Assembly (NCBI GenBank): GCA_963735455.1
Contig: CAVTKZ010000002.1
Location: forward strand, 496,001 to 560,000
Direction: 5' to 3'
Source: Palsa-1033 sp963735455
GTDB taxonomy: Bacteria; Chloroflexota; Limnocylindria; Limnocylindrales; CSP1-4
Length of the DNA: 64,000 nt
Below, in pieces: positions 47,253 to 56,165 of this stretch. The notes under the pieces are model-generated. The model saw only the letters and a program-made list of their open reading frames with translations, ran no database searches and was not told where the DNA came from. The translations under genes and the position numbers were made by a program. Every line of letters begins with the position of its first letter. Within the stretch, counting starts at the first letter, position 1.

Positions 47253-48500
47253 ATGGCCCACTTCGACGTCGATGCCCTCCGCGCCGAGTTTCCAGCGCTG
47301 GCGGTCGAGCAGGATGGCCGGCCCCTGGCCTACTTCGACGGGCCGGGCGGGACCCAGGTGCCCCAGCGGGTGATCGATGCCGTGACCGGCTACTACCGCT
47401 CGTCGAACGCCAACGACGGCGGGGCGTTCCTGACCAGCGAGCGCAGCGACGCGGTCGTCAGCACGGCCCGGGCCGGCCTCGCCGATTTCCTGGGTGCGGC
47501 ATCAACGGACGAGATCAAGTTCGGCCAGAACATGACCTCGCTCACGTTCCACATCAGCCGCTCGATCGGGGCCACGTTGCAGGCGGGCGACGAGATCGTG
47601 GTCACGACCCTCGATCACGAGGCGAATGTCGGCCCGTGGCGGGCGATGGCGGCCGATCGGGGCCTGACCGTCCGGACCGTCGACATCCGGCCCGATGACG
47701 TGACCCTGGACCTGGCCGACCTCGAGCGGCAGCTCAACCGACGGACGAAGCTGGTCGCGGTCGGCTATGCCAGCAACGCGGTAGGCACGATCAACCCGGT
47801 CGCCGAGATCGTCCAGCGCGCTCACGCCGTCGGTGCCCTGACCTACGTCGATGCGGTCCACTACGCCCCGCACGGGCCGATCGACGTCCAGGCACTCGGC
47901 ACCGACTTCCTGGCCTGCTCGACCTACAAGTTCTTCGGGCCGCACCTGGGCGTCCTGTATGGACGGGCTGCGGTCCTCGACCGCCTGCCGGCGTACAAGG
48001 TCCGGCCGGCCCACGACCGCTTCCAGACCGGGACCCAGAGCTTCGAGTCGATTGCCGGGGCGGGTGCCGCGGTCGAGTACATCGCCTCGATCGGGGCACG
48101 CTTCGGGGACCTGGCGGATGGGGCCACCCGCGGCGACCAGCTGCGGGCCGGGATGCTGGCGATCAGGGCCCACGAGACGACCTTGCTCGGCCGGCTCCTG
48201 GACGGGCTCGAGCGGATCCCCGGAGTCCGGATCTTCGGGATCATCTACCCCGATCGGTTCGGCGAGCGGACCCCGACCGTCTCGATCACCCTCGAAAGGA
48301 CGACACCACGCGCCGCGGCAACCGAGCTCGGCCGGCGCGGGATCACCGCCTGGGATGGCGACTTCTACGCCCAGGGCCTGATCGAGCGTCTCGGCCAGGC
48401 CGAGACCGGCGGCGTCCTGCGCCTGGGCATCGTCCACTACAACACGGCCGGGGAGATCGACCGGCTGCTGGCCGCCCTCGACGAGATCGCCGCTCGCTGA
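47253..48500 (+). CDS. class V aminotransferase / cysteine-desulfurase-like protein
   Basis: 415 residues, PLP fold type I. YFDGPGGTQVPQRVIDAVTGY opens the domain, DHEANVGPWRAMA and VDAVHYAPHGPIDVQALG contribute to the cofactor site, and the PLP-binding Lys is in CSTYKFFGPHLGVLYG. It belongs to the branch annotated as cysteine-desulfurase-like (VC1184 type) rather than to IscS or SufS, and lacks their active-site Cys loop. The reaction is unknown. It is divergent from a MarR gene that may control it. Confidence 0.86.
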   Translation: MAHFDVDALRAEFPALAVEQDGRPLAYFDGPGGTQVPQRVIDAVTGYYRSSNANDGGAFLTSERSDAVVSTARAGLADFLGAASTDEIKFGQNMTSLTFHISRSIGATLQAGDEIVVTTLDHEANVGPWRAMAADRGLTVRTVDIRPDDVTLDLADLERQLNRRTKLVAVGYASNAVGTINPVAEIVQRAHAVGALTYVDAVHYAPHGPIDVQALGTDFLACSTYKFFGPHLGVLYGRAAVLDRLPAYKVRPAHDRFQTGTQSFESIAGAGAAVEYIASIGARFGDLADGATRGDQLRAGMLAIRAHETTLLGRLLDGLERIPGVRIFGIIYPDRFGERTPTVSITLERTTPRAAATELGRRGITAWDGDFYAQGLIERLGQAETGGVLRLGIVHYNTAGEIDRLLAALDEIAAR

Positions 48501-48545
48501 TCAGCGGCGGCCGGGAAGGGCGCCGGTCAGCGCCAGGAACCCAGG

Positions 48546-49046
48546 TCAGCCGGCGGCGCCGGCCTCGGCCAGCCAGGCCAGCGGCGTGACGCCGTCCTCT
48601 TCGTAGGCATTGCCGAAGGACCATGTCGCGCCATCGGTGTGGTCGACCCAGTCATTGAAGGCCTTCTCGATCGCGCTGATCCCGGCGGCCAGCGGGATCG
48701 TGAACGAGGACAGCTCCTGCTCCCGCCCGTCGAGGGTCCCGCCCATCGCGGTCACCGCCGGCACGAGCTCGGCATCGACCCGGCCGGCCAGGTCGAGGCC
48801 GGGATACCAGACCTGGACGCACAGGTTGCCGCCGCGCTCGTGGACCCGGTACAGGTGCGAGAGGGGATCGACCGTGAACGTGTCGCCGGCGGCCAGGCCA
48901 TCGAGGATCCCGGGCGAGGCGAGGAGCCGGTAGCGGTTCGGTCCGAGGACCTCGACCGGGACCTCCTCGAAGACCGGCTGGCCGGACTCCTTGAGGGTGG
49001 CCAGGAGGCGGACCGTGGCCTGATTCGGTTCAAAGCTGGTGGGCAT
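48546..49046 (-). CDS. DUF4265-like protein
   Basis: 166 residues without membrane segments. The layout resembles DUF4265: PVFEEVPVEVLGPNRYRLLA, GILDGLAAGDTFTVDPLSHL, NLCVQVWYPGL and a C-terminal helix AAGISAIEKAFNDWVDHTDG. No catalytic motif can be identified and the function is unknown. A CACAAT hexamer lies 6 nt before the ATG. Confidence 0.6.
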   Translation of the reverse strand: MPTSFEPNQATVRLLATLKESGQPVFEEVPVEVLGPNRYRLLASPGILDGLAAGDTFTVDPLSHLYRVHERGGNLCVQVWYPGLDLAGRVDAELVPAVTAMGGTLDGREQELSSFTIPLAAGISAIEKAFNDWVDHTDGATWSFGNAYEEDGVTPLAWLAEAGAAG

Positions 49047-49052
49047 GCGCCC

Positions 49053-49058
49053 ATTGTG
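49053..49058 (-). promoter_or_regulatory. possible -10 of the DUF4265-like gene
   Basis: Minus-strand CACAAT, 6 nt before the ATG at 49046. The first base deviates from the pattern but the spacing is the same as for other genes here. Confidence 0.35.
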
Positions 49059-49090
49059 CCGATTCAGCCATTGCGGCGCACGTGGCTCGC

Positions 49091-49096
49091 TATCCT
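49091..49096 (+). promoter_or_regulatory. -10 element, leaderless promoter of the amidinohydrolase gene
   Basis: Plus-strand TATCCT, then CGCTCG, then GTG at 49103. Confidence 0.52.
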
Positions 49097-49102
49097 CGCT
49101 CG

Positions 49103-49975
49103 GTGACGGCCATCACCGCCTTCGGGGCCCAGAGCATGACCGCGCCGCTCCGCGAGGTCCTCGTCAAGCGGCCCGGTCCGGCCTTCGGGCGGGCGTTCGA
49201 CGATCCCCGCCACGGGTTCCTGCGCCCGGTCGAGCTGGCCATCGCCCAGCGCGAGCACGACGCCTTCGTCGAGCTGCTGGGCAGCCTCGGGCCGACGGTT
49301 CACGAGCTGGCCGCGGAGAGCGCCAGCCCCGACCTCGTGTACCAGTTCGACCCGCTGCTGGTCACCGACCGGGGCGCGATCCCGCTGCGGGCCGGCAAGC
49401 CCAACCGGCGGGGCGAGGAGCTGCTCATCGAGGCCTGGGCCAACGCCCACGGGATCCCCACCGTCGGCCGGATCGAGGCGCCGGGCACGATCGAGGGCGG
49501 CGACACGTTCTGGCTGCGGCCCGACCTGCTGTGCATCGGCCGGACGTTGCGCACGAACGAGGCCGGAGCCCGGCAGCTGGAGGCCCTGGTCGGCGGCGAT
49601 GTCCGGATCTTCGACGTCCCCTACTGGCGCGGCCCGGCCGAGCTGATCCACCTGCTATCGGTGATCTCGCCGGTCGCCGACGACCTCGTCGTGGTCTACC
49701 TGCCGCTCCTGCCGGTGGGCCTGTGGCAGCTCCTGGCGGAGCTCGGGATCCGGCTGATCCCGGTCCCCGACGAGGAGTTCGCGACCCTCGGCTGCAACGT
49801 GCTCGCGGTCCGGCCCGGGGTGCTGATCCTGGCCGAGGGCAACCCGGCCACGGCCGCCGCGCTGGCCCGGGCCGGCTGCGAGGTCCACACCTACCCGGCG
49901 GTCGAGATCGGCCTGAACGGATCAGGCGGCCCGACCTGCCTGACCCGACCGCTCCGCCGCGATACGGCCGGATGA
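49103..49975 (+). CDS. dimethylarginine dimethylaminohydrolase / arginine-deiminase-like enzyme
   Basis: 290 residues of the guanidino-group-modifying beta/alpha-propeller fold. Visible are YQFDPLLVTDRGAI, IEGGDTFWLRPDLLCIGRTL with the substrate-binding acidic residues, a His in AELIHLLSVIS, and the nucleophilic Cys near the C-terminus in GSGGPTCLTRPL. The substrate could be arginine, methylarginine or a related guanidine. The GTG at 49103 is preferred to one 21 bp upstream because a TATCCT hexamer lies 6 nt before it. The stop overlaps the M20 gene as ATGA. Confidence 0.82.
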   Translation: MTAITAFGAQSMTAPLREVLVKRPGPAFGRAFDDPRHGFLRPVELAIAQREHDAFVELLGSLGPTVHELAAESASPDLVYQFDPLLVTDRGAIPLRAGKPNRRGEELLIEAWANAHGIPTVGRIEAPGTIEGGDTFWLRPDLLCIGRTLRTNEAGARQLEALVGGDVRIFDVPYWRGPAELIHLLSVISPVADDLVVVYLPLLPVGLWQLLAELGIRLIPVPDEEFATLGCNVLAVRPGVLILAEGNPATAAALARAGCEVHTYPAVEIGLNGSGGPTCLTRPLRRDTAG

Positions 49976-51250
49976 GCGGCTCGCTCAGCCCGCTCGAGCA
50001 GGCCGCGGTCGACGCGATCGACCCGGCCCGGATCGAGCGGCGAGCTGCGTTCGATCCTGGCGATCCCGAGCGTGACCGGCGACGAGGAAGCGGTCCAGGA
50101 GGTGATGGCCCGGTTGATGGCCGAGGCGGGGCTGACCGTCGAGCGCGTCGCGACCGACCCGGCGGCCCTCGCCGGCGACCCGGACTGGCCGGGCAGCGAG
50201 ATGGATCGGACCAGCCTCCCGGTGGTGATCGGCCGGACCGGGCCGGCCGGCGGCCGGCGGATGATCGTCCTGGGCCACGTCGACGTCGTGCCGGTCGGCG
50301 ACGAGACGCTCTGGCGAAGCCCGCCCTGGAGCCCGACCCTGGTCGACGGCGCCATCTACGGCCGGGGAGCCGTGGACATGAAGGGAGGCGTGATCGCCGG
50401 GCTGGAGGCCGTCCGGGCGGCTGCTGCGGCGGTCGGCGGCCTGGCCGGCGAGATCCTGTTCGTGACGGTCCCCTCGGAGGAGGACGGCGGGGCTGGCATG
50501 CTGGCCGCGATCCGGGCCGGGGTGACCGGTGATGGCGCGGTCATTCCCGAGCCCTCGGGCCTCGAGATCGTGACTGCCCACGCCGGCGCAATCACCTTCC
50601 GGTTGACGATCACGGGCAAGGCGGCCCATGCCTCGATGCGCCGGGAAGGCGTCTCGGCGCTCGACAAGCTGACGATCCTGACCGAGGCCCTGGCCGCCGA
50701 CGAGCTCGCCCGCAACGCGGCCGAGACCAGGCCCCGCCTGGTGGCGCTGGGCTTGCCCTATCCGACGATCATCGGCAAGGTCCGGGGCGGCGAGTGGGCA
50801 TCGACCGTGATCGACCGGATCGAGGCCGACGGCCGCTACGGTGTCCGCCTCGGCGACACCTGGCGCGACGCGTGGGCCGGGCTCCAGGCGGTCCTCGGCA
50901 AAGCCTGCGCCGCCGATCCGTGGCTGAGGGACCACCCGCCGACGGTCGAGCTGACCGGCGGCCGGTTCTCGTCGGCCGAGATCGCCGATGACCACTGGCT
51001 CCCGGCCGGCTTGGCGGCCGCGGTCGGCGACGTGCTGGGTCGGGTGCCGGCCTTCCTGGCCGAGCCGTACGGCGCCGACATGCGCCTGCTGATGAACGAG
51101 GGGCGGACGCCGACCGTCATGTTCGGCCCGGGCCGGATCGAGGTCGCCCACGCCCCGAACGAGCATGTCGCGCTTGAGTCGGTGGTGGCCTGCGCCGGGG
51201 CGCTGGCCGTCTGGCTGCTGCGCGAGGTGGGTCCCGCCGAAGTGGGTTGA
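49972..51250 (+). CDS. M20 metallopeptidase, ArgE/DapE type (one frameshift)
   Basis: About 425 residues. A zinc-dependent amidohydrolase: metal-binding GHVDVVPVGDETLW, YGRGAVDMKGGVIAGLEAV, and catalytic Glu pair in VPSEEDGGAGM; a dimerisation domain lies in the middle. The ATG at 49972 overlaps the previous stop. One surplus base near 50045 separates the start (SPLEQAAVDAIDPARIE) from LRSILAIPSVTGDEEAV; an internal GTG at 50072 would lose this conserved start. Such enzymes deacylate N-acetylornithine, succinyl-diaminopimelate or carbamoyl amino acids. Coupling with the amidinohydrolase suggests a common guanidino or amino-acid degradation route, which is inference. Confidence 0.85.
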
Positions 51251-51292
51251 GATTGCGGTGCGCTGATGCACCACGGGCCGCCCCGTCCGTGC

Positions 51293-51298
51293 GATCAT
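51293..51298 (+). promoter_or_regulatory. -10 element of the small membrane protein gene
   Basis: Plus-strand GATCAT, 6 nt before the ATG at 51305. Confidence 0.35.
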
Positions 51299-51304
51299 CC
51301 GGCC

Positions 51305-51514
51305 ATGGTCGAGTACGGAAACGGCGTGAGCGGCGTCGCGGGCCAGGTTGCCGGGGGGCAGGGCGGCGGCAGTGGTCCGGTGGATGTCGGCGCCTCGATC
51401 GGCCAGTTCGTGACCAGCTCGGTCCACGCGCTCCAGGCGATGCCGCCGGCCGAGCTGGTGGGCGTCTTCGTGGTCGTCATCGTCGGCCTGCTGATCCTCA
51501 AGCGGGCCTTCTGA
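51305..51514 (+). CDS. small single-span membrane protein
   Basis: 69 residues. A Gly/Val/Ser-rich, probably flexible N-terminal half (VEYGNGVSGVAGQVAGGQGG) is followed by one clear membrane helix at the C-terminus (AELVGVFVVVIVGLLILKR) with a basic end. No family is recognised. The ATG at 51305 is preferred to one 39 bp upstream because of the hexamer 6 nt before it. It lies alone between the M20 gene and the convergent aminotransferase gene. Confidence 0.5.
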   Translation: MVEYGNGVSGVAGQVAGGQGGGSGPVDVGASIGQFVTSSVHALQAMPPAELVGVFVVVIVGLLILKRAF

Positions 51515-51548
51515 GCTTCAGACGAGCCGGGCGGTTGGGGCGAACGAG

Positions 51549-52918
51549 CTAGGCGAAGAGCTCGTCGAGAGCCGCCCCGAAGGCGGCCGTGTGGGCATCG
51601 ACGTCGGCCTCGGTCGTGGCCGGGCTCATCAGGGCCATGTTGTGGAACGGGGTCATCAGGATCCGCCGGTTCATCACGTACAGGTGCAGGAAGCGCTCGA
51701 GCTCGGGGATCGCTGGCCGCCCATTGCGCCGCCCCGTCACGCGGCGGCTCGGGCAGGAAGTGGTATTCGGCCCGGCAGCCGAGACGGGTGACGTGCCAGG
51801 GCACGTGCGCGGGCGTGGATCGCGTCCTCGACGCCCGCCGTCCAGCGCTCGGCGAGCGGGATCATCCGCTCGAAGGCGGCCTCGGTCAGGACCTCGCCGA
51901 GGGTCGCCCGGACGGCGGCCAGCGACAGGGCGTAGCCGGCCAGCGTGCCGCCGACGCCGCCGACATCCGAGTTGTTGGGCTCGAGCATCGTGTTGATCCG
52001 GTCGCCCAGCTCGGCGCTGAAGCCGTAGGTGCCGACGGGGATCCCGCCGCCGATCGTCTTGCCGATGACCAGGATGTCTGGATCGAGGCCGAACGCCCGG
52101 GTGTAGCCGCCCGGTCCGGCACAGATCGTGTGGGTCTCGTCGATGATCAGGAGGGTCCCGTAACGTCGGGTCAGCTCGCGGACGCCCTCGAGATAGCCCG
52201 GTTCGGGCAGGACGATCCCGATGTTGGTCAGGGCCGGCTCGATCAGCAGGACGGCCACGTCACGATGGGCAAGCGCGGCCTCGAGGGCCGGCAGGTCGTT
52301 GTAGGGCACGACCCGGGTGGTGACGGCCGGATCGACCGGCGGGCCCATGTTGCCCTCCCGTTCGACCACCCGGCCGTCGGGGGCCAGGGTCGCGATCGTC
52401 TCGTCGACCGAGCCGTGATAGCAGAAGTCGTGGACGGCGATCCTGGGCCGGCCGGTGACCATCCGGGCCAGCCGGATCGCGAACCGATTGGCGTCGGTCG
52501 CGGTGAGGGTGAACTGCCAGTACTTGAGCCCGAATCGGCGCTGGAGCTCCTCGCCGCACCAGACCGCGTCCTCGGTCGGCAGCATGTGGGTGATCCCCCG
52601 GCCGTGGATCTGGCGCTCGATTGCCGCGACGGTCGCGGGCGCGCCGTGGCCGGCCATCGCCCCGGTATCACCCAGGCAGAAGTCGATGTACTCATGGCCT
52701 TCGACGTCGGTGAAATGCGCGCCGGCGGCGGACTCCACGAAGATCGGAAAGCCGCCGGCCCACTTGACCATCCAGTTCATCGGCACGCCGGCCAGGAGCG
52801 ATCCCGTGGCTCGCTCGAAGAGTGCCAGGGAGCGCGGATGGTCGGCCCGGAACTGGGCGATCTCGCGGTCCAGCAGGGCGTCGAGACGCCCGCGGTCGAG
52901 GGTCCGGTAGGCGGTCAC
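51549..52918 (-). CDS. class III aminotransferase, GSA-aminomutase-like (two frameshifts)
   Basis: About 456 residues. PLP enzyme with GHEYIDFCLGDTGAMAGHG, HDFCYHGSVDETIAT, the cofactor Asp in LLIIDETHTICAGPGGYT and the PLP-binding Lys in LVIGKTIGGGIPVGTYGF. Two shifts near the 3' end (about 51805 and 51735), each one surplus base, lead through VTRLGCRAEYHFLPEPPRD to the natural C-terminus ELERFLHLYVMNRRILMTPF. It belongs to the glutamate-1-semialdehyde-aminomutase-like group of transaminases; with no haem genes nearby a biosynthetic GSA role is not supported. The GTG start has a CATCAT hexamer 6 nt upstream. Confidence 0.87.
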
Positions 52919-52924
52919 CGGACC

Positions 52925-52930
52925 ATGATG
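52925..52930 (-). promoter_or_regulatory. possible -10 of the class III aminotransferase gene
   Basis: Minus-strand CATCAT, 6 nt before the GTG at 52918. Weak match, conserved spacing. Confidence 0.3.
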
Positions 52931-52964
52931 CCTGCTGGCCGGCGGGCGGCGCAGGCTGTTCCGG

Positions 52965-53153
52965 TTAGTTGACCCGGCGGTTCAGCCCGCAGATCGGGCA
53001 GGTCGCCACGCCGGTCGAGGAATCGAGCCGGAGGAGCGTGGCGCAGCCGTTGGTGGAGCAGAAGAGGGGATGGGCAGCGGCGGCGCGGCGGCGCAGCCGG
53101 CGCATCGCCTGGGCGCGCATCGGCGCGCCGGCAGTTGAGGTTCGCGTAAGCAT
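52965..53153 (-). CDS. small zinc-ribbon protein
   Basis: 62 residues. A basic N-terminus (MRAQAMRRLRRRAAAAH) is followed by a compact zinc ribbon with two cysteine pairs, CSTNGC and CPIC, separated by 18 residues. Such proteins bind nucleic acid or act as adaptors; none is recognised specifically. An internal ATG 33 bp downstream is an alternative start. The possible SOS-type promoter at 53310-53328 points towards this gene. Confidence 0.5.
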   Translation of the reverse strand: MLTRTSTAGAPMRAQAMRRLRRRAAAAHPLFCSTNGCATLLRLDSSTGVATCPICGLNRRVN

Positions 53154-53309
53154 GTGCGAGAAAGACCCTTGGTTCCTGACCGCTCGAACGGACCCGGGTT
53201 AGGTGGGTCGGAGCGGGACTGATTGATCGCCTGGCGCGTCGCGGGAGCAAAGGTTCTGATGCTCTGACCTGCGACGCCGCTCGGGCGTTGACATCGACTA
53301 GGATCGCCC

Positions 53310-53328
53310 AGAACGCCTGTTCTGTCAA
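53310..53328 (-). promoter_or_regulatory. LexA-box-like palindrome abutting a -35 element
   Basis: AGAACGCCTGTTCT (53310-53323) fits the GAAC-N4-GTTC pattern of Gram-positive LexA operators. On the minus strand it directly follows a perfect TTGACA -35 (53323-53328). No convincing -10 is seen. The downstream gene is the small zinc-ribbon protein, about 160 bp away. Confidence 0.4.
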
Positions 53329-53352
53329 ACGCCCAATGGTCCGGGCGCGGCC

Positions 53353-53895
53353 TCAGCCCTGGTCGCGGTGATAGCGCTCCATCAGCTGGGTCACCGCCAG
53401 GCGGGCCGCTCGCCAGTCGTCCTGGTCGGCGAAGACTTCGATCTCGCCGGTCCCCCAGCGGGCGATCTGGCTGATCGCGGTGACGATCGCATCGTGCTGG
53501 TACTGGCGGCCCCGGCCACCGTCCACGAGGCCGGTCACCAGGTAGCGCCGGACGAGGTCGAACGGGGCATAGCCGCCACCGATCCGGATCCGGTCGCCGA
53601 CCCGCAGCGTCTCGAGCCAGTCGTCGTCGCCGACGGGGTAGCGCTCGTGCTCCACGACGTGCTCGGCGATCGGCAGGCGCCGGCCTGAGCCGGCCAGCGA
53701 GGCGAGCAGCCCGGCATCGTCGACGGTCACGTAGCAGATCGGGCAGGACGGCAGCTGGGCCTGGGCCGAGGGCGCGCTGCCGTACGGAATCCCGCAGCGC
53801 CGGCAGAACGTGACCGATGGTCCCGGCCGCTGCGCACCGCACTGGCGACAGCTCTGCTCCGGGCCGCTGGAGGCAGGTCGGGTCAGGCCGAGCAT
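53353..53895 (-). CDS. zinc-ribbon protein of unknown function
   Basis: 180 residues. The N-terminal 60 residues hold a double-Cys zinc ribbon (CRQCGAQRPGPSVTFCRRCG) and a further CPIC. The C-terminal part is soluble and mixed alpha/beta (HERYPVGDDDWLETLRVGDR, RRYLVTGLVDGGRGRQYQHD). No known domain is recognised for that part. It lies 169 bp downstream of the next minus-strand gene, in a run of genes of unknown function that ends in the conserved trio. The ATG at 53895 sits just before the zinc ribbon; the frame stays open upstream without homology. Confidence 0.62.
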   Translation of the reverse strand: MLGLTRPASSGPEQSCRQCGAQRPGPSVTFCRRCGIPYGSAPSAQAQLPSCPICYVTVDDAGLLASLAGSGRRLPIAEHVVEHERYPVGDDDWLETLRVGDRIRIGGGYAPFDLVRRYLVTGLVDGGRGRQYQHDAIVTAISQIARWGTGEIEVFADQDDWRAARLAVTQLMERYHRDQG

Positions 53896-54064
53896 CGCGG
53901 CGCGGCGGTGGGGACTGGCACGAATTGATGATGGCGGATCGGGCCCGAATTGCGAAGATGACCCGGCCCGGCCGTTGGTCCCGAGCGCTTCCGCCGTTCG
54001 TCCGGAATGGCGCTTCCGCGCACCGGGCCGACTGCGTTCGCCCTGGCCGAGGGGCTGGCGGGCG

Positions 54065-54622
54065 TCAGCCGGCGGCCAGCTCCGGGCCCAGGTCATCGCC
54101 CGGTTCGGCGTCGGTCGTGAAGCCGCGGACGACGACCGACTCGGCACCCGGGAAGAAGAATCCCAGCTCCAGGTCGCTCTCGATCCGGTCCACGGTGTAG
54201 CGGTTGACCCAGGCCAGGGCGTGAACGTCGACGCCGTCGTCGGGCCGGCCACCCAGTCCGATCCGGACCTCGCCGAGGAGCACGAACGAGCCGCTTGGCC
54301 GGGCCAGCGCCCGGGCGGGGTCGAAGCCCGGCAGGGTCGGCAGGCGGGCCTCGAGGACATACGGCCCGGCATGGATCCGGACGTCATGCCAGACCGAATG
54401 CGCCGGTCCGGTGGTCTCGGGCGGGGCGACGACGATCAGGAAGTCGTCGACCTCGAGCCGGGTGGCCTGCTGGGTTGCCCCGCTGCCGTCGAGCCGGGCA
54501 AGGCGACCCGTCTCGACCACGACCTGCTCGAGGGTCTCGAGCAGGTCGCCGAGCCGGCCATCCTGGGCGATCGCCCCGTGCCGGATCCCTTCGGCGGTAT
54601 AGGCCTCGAACTGAATGGTCAT
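54065..54622 (-). CDS. protein of unknown function
   Basis: 185 residues, soluble, acidic. The sequence alternates predicted strands (IQFEAYTAEGIRHGAIAQDG, ATRLEVDDFLIVVAPPET, VWHDVRIHAGPYVLEARL) and ends in a charged stretch. No family is recognised. The ATG at 54622 is used; the frame upstream is Arg/Pro-rich and not protein-like. A GGGGGT run about 6 nt before the ATG may serve as ribosome-binding site. It lies downstream of the SCO1664-type gene with a 146-bp gap. Confidence 0.52.
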   Translation of the reverse strand: MTIQFEAYTAEGIRHGAIAQDGRLGDLLETLEQVVVETGRLARLDGSGATQQATRLEVDDFLIVVAPPETTGPAHSVWHDVRIHAGPYVLEARLPTLPGFDPARALARPSGSFVLLGEVRIGLGGRPDDGVDVHALAWVNRYTVDRIESDLELGFFFPGAESVVVRGFTTDAEPGDDLGPELAAG

Positions 54623-54768
54623 CTCGACCCCCGTTCGCGGGCAGCGTCCCACGGACCGGCGAGGGCGTCCATCACCCGCGTACCAGCGGCCCCGATCCGT
54701 TCGTACCGCGCCGGCAGGAAGTGGTGCCGGTGCGCACCAGCGCGCTTCGAGCGCCCCGGCTGCCGACA

Positions 54769-55578
54769 TCAGTACGGAGGCCAGGGGATCGCCGGCCGCT
54801 CCGGATCGGGCCGGGGAAACCGGCCGGCCGAGATCAGGGCATCGAGCCGATCGCGAGTCGCGCCGACCTCGCGCGGGTCGAGCAGCTCTGCCAGGTCGCG
54901 ACCGAGCCGGCCATCGAGCTTCGTGCGCAGGGCGCCGAGCACGGCCAGCTCGGCCGGCTGGAAGCGCCTGCCGCGCCAGGCCCAGAGAACCGTCCGCAGC
55001 TTTGGCTCCTCGGCGAAGCACACTCCATGGTCGACGCCGTACAGGTGGAGCGGGGTGGCCGAGTGATCGACGGGCTCGTCGCCGATCTCGCGTTCAGGCA
55101 TCGCTTCGGGCCTGCCGCCGGGCTCAAGGCAGACCGGCAGGATGTGGCCGCCCTTGCGGTCCGCGTTGTTGATCACGGCGTCGAAGATGGCCATCGGCCG
55201 CAGGCGAATGTCCGAGACGCGGACGAGGTCCCAGGGGTGGACCGTCGGCTCGGTATCGATCCACAGCTGGACCATGCCCGGACCGAACGGCCCGTCGCGG
55301 AGGACCGTGGGCGGCACGATCGCCCAGCCGCTCGCCTCCGAGACGATGAACGCCGCGACCTCCCGCCGGGCGAGGGTCTCGTCGGGGAAGTCCCACAGCG
55401 GGCGTTCGAAGCGGACCGGCTTGTAGATCGCCGCGACCTCGAGCCCATCGAGGCGCAGGGCGCAGTACAGGGCCGAGTTCGAGGAGACCTCCAGGCGGCC
55501 CTCGACCTCGAGCTCACCAAGCCGGAGCACGGCCAGGGCCCGCTCACGGTCGAGACCCGGCAGTCCCGGCAGGTCCAC
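54769..55578 (-). CDS. SCO1664-family (PI3/4-kinase-like) protein
   Basis: 269 residues. It matches the conserved actinobacterial SCO1664-type family, distantly related to phosphatidylinositol kinases: SSNSALYCALRLDGLEVAAI, YKPVRFERPLWDFPDETLAR, REVAAFIVSEASGWAIVPPT, and the kinase-like catalytic residues in FDAVINNADRKGGHIL and GVDHGVCFAEEPKLRTVLW. The biochemical role is not known. The GTG at 55578 is chosen because it lies 5 bp after the DUF3090 stop; a longer frame would overlap that gene by 64 bp. Confidence 0.85.
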   Translation of the reverse strand: MDLPGLPGLDRERALAVLRLGELEVEGRLEVSSNSALYCALRLDGLEVAAIYKPVRFERPLWDFPDETLARREVAAFIVSEASGWAIVPPTVLRDGPFGPGMVQLWIDTEPTVHPWDLVRVSDIRLRPMAIFDAVINNADRKGGHILPVCLEPGGRPEAMPEREIGDEPVDHSATPLHLYGVDHGVCFAEEPKLRTVLWAWRGRRFQPAELAVLGALRTKLDGRLGRDLAELLDPREVGATRDRLDALISAGRFPRPDPERPAIPWPPY

Positions 55579-55583
55579 CCCGG

Positions 55584-56165
55584 TCAGTTCAGGTAGGCGG
55601 TCGGGCGGGTGCAGATGTGTCCCTGGGGATCGAGCGGCTGGCCGCACCGCGGGCAGAGCGGCCGGCCACCGGCGATCACGATCGCGGTCCGGGCCACGAA
55701 TGCCCGGATCTCGGCGGGCGACAGGCGGACCCGGATCAGGTCCGGCCCATCGGCCGCATCATCGTCGGCCATCACCGCGTTGACGATCGAGGCGGTCCTC
55801 TCGTCGTCGCCCTCGTCGTCGGTCAGGGCCGCGGCCTGGATCACGACCATCTGGCTGGCGCTATCCCAGCCGATCGTCATCGCCCCGATTCGGAACGCCT
55901 CGACGAGCGGCTCGCCAAGGGGCTCGTCGTCGATCGGACGATCGCCGGCATCGGCCGGGATGCCCTCCACGCCCCGCTCGGACAAGGTGTCGAGGAGGGC
56001 TGCCAGGTTGGCCGCCAGGACCGCGACCTGGGTCTTCTCGGCCGCGACGCTGACGATCGCCCCGCCCTGGCGGGCCTGCAGGAAGAAGGCCCGATGGCCG
56101 GGCTCGCCGATCGTCCCGGCGACGAAGCGATCGGGGGCGTCGAAGTTGGAGATCCGTCGGGTCAT
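55584..56165 (-). CDS. DUF3090 family protein
   Basis: 193 residues. The DUF3090 pattern is clear: FVAGTIGEPGHRAFFLQARQ at the N-terminus, EAFRIGAMTIGWDSASQMVV in the middle, RLSPAEIRAFVARTAIVIAG, and a C-terminal zinc ribbon CPRCGQPLDPQGHIC. In actinobacteria the family is nearly always adjacent to the SCO1664-type gene and to a histidine phosphatase, as here, but the function is unknown. Start overlaps the phosphatase stop (ATGA). Confidence 0.88.
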   Translation of the reverse strand: MTRRISNFDAPDRFVAGTIGEPGHRAFFLQARQGGAIVSVAAEKTQVAVLAANLAALLDTLSERGVEGIPADAGDRPIDDEPLGEPLVEAFRIGAMTIGWDSASQMVVIQAAALTDDEGDDERTASIVNAVMADDDAADGPDLIRVRLSPAEIRAFVARTAIVIAGGRPLCPRCGQPLDPQGHICTRPTAYLN

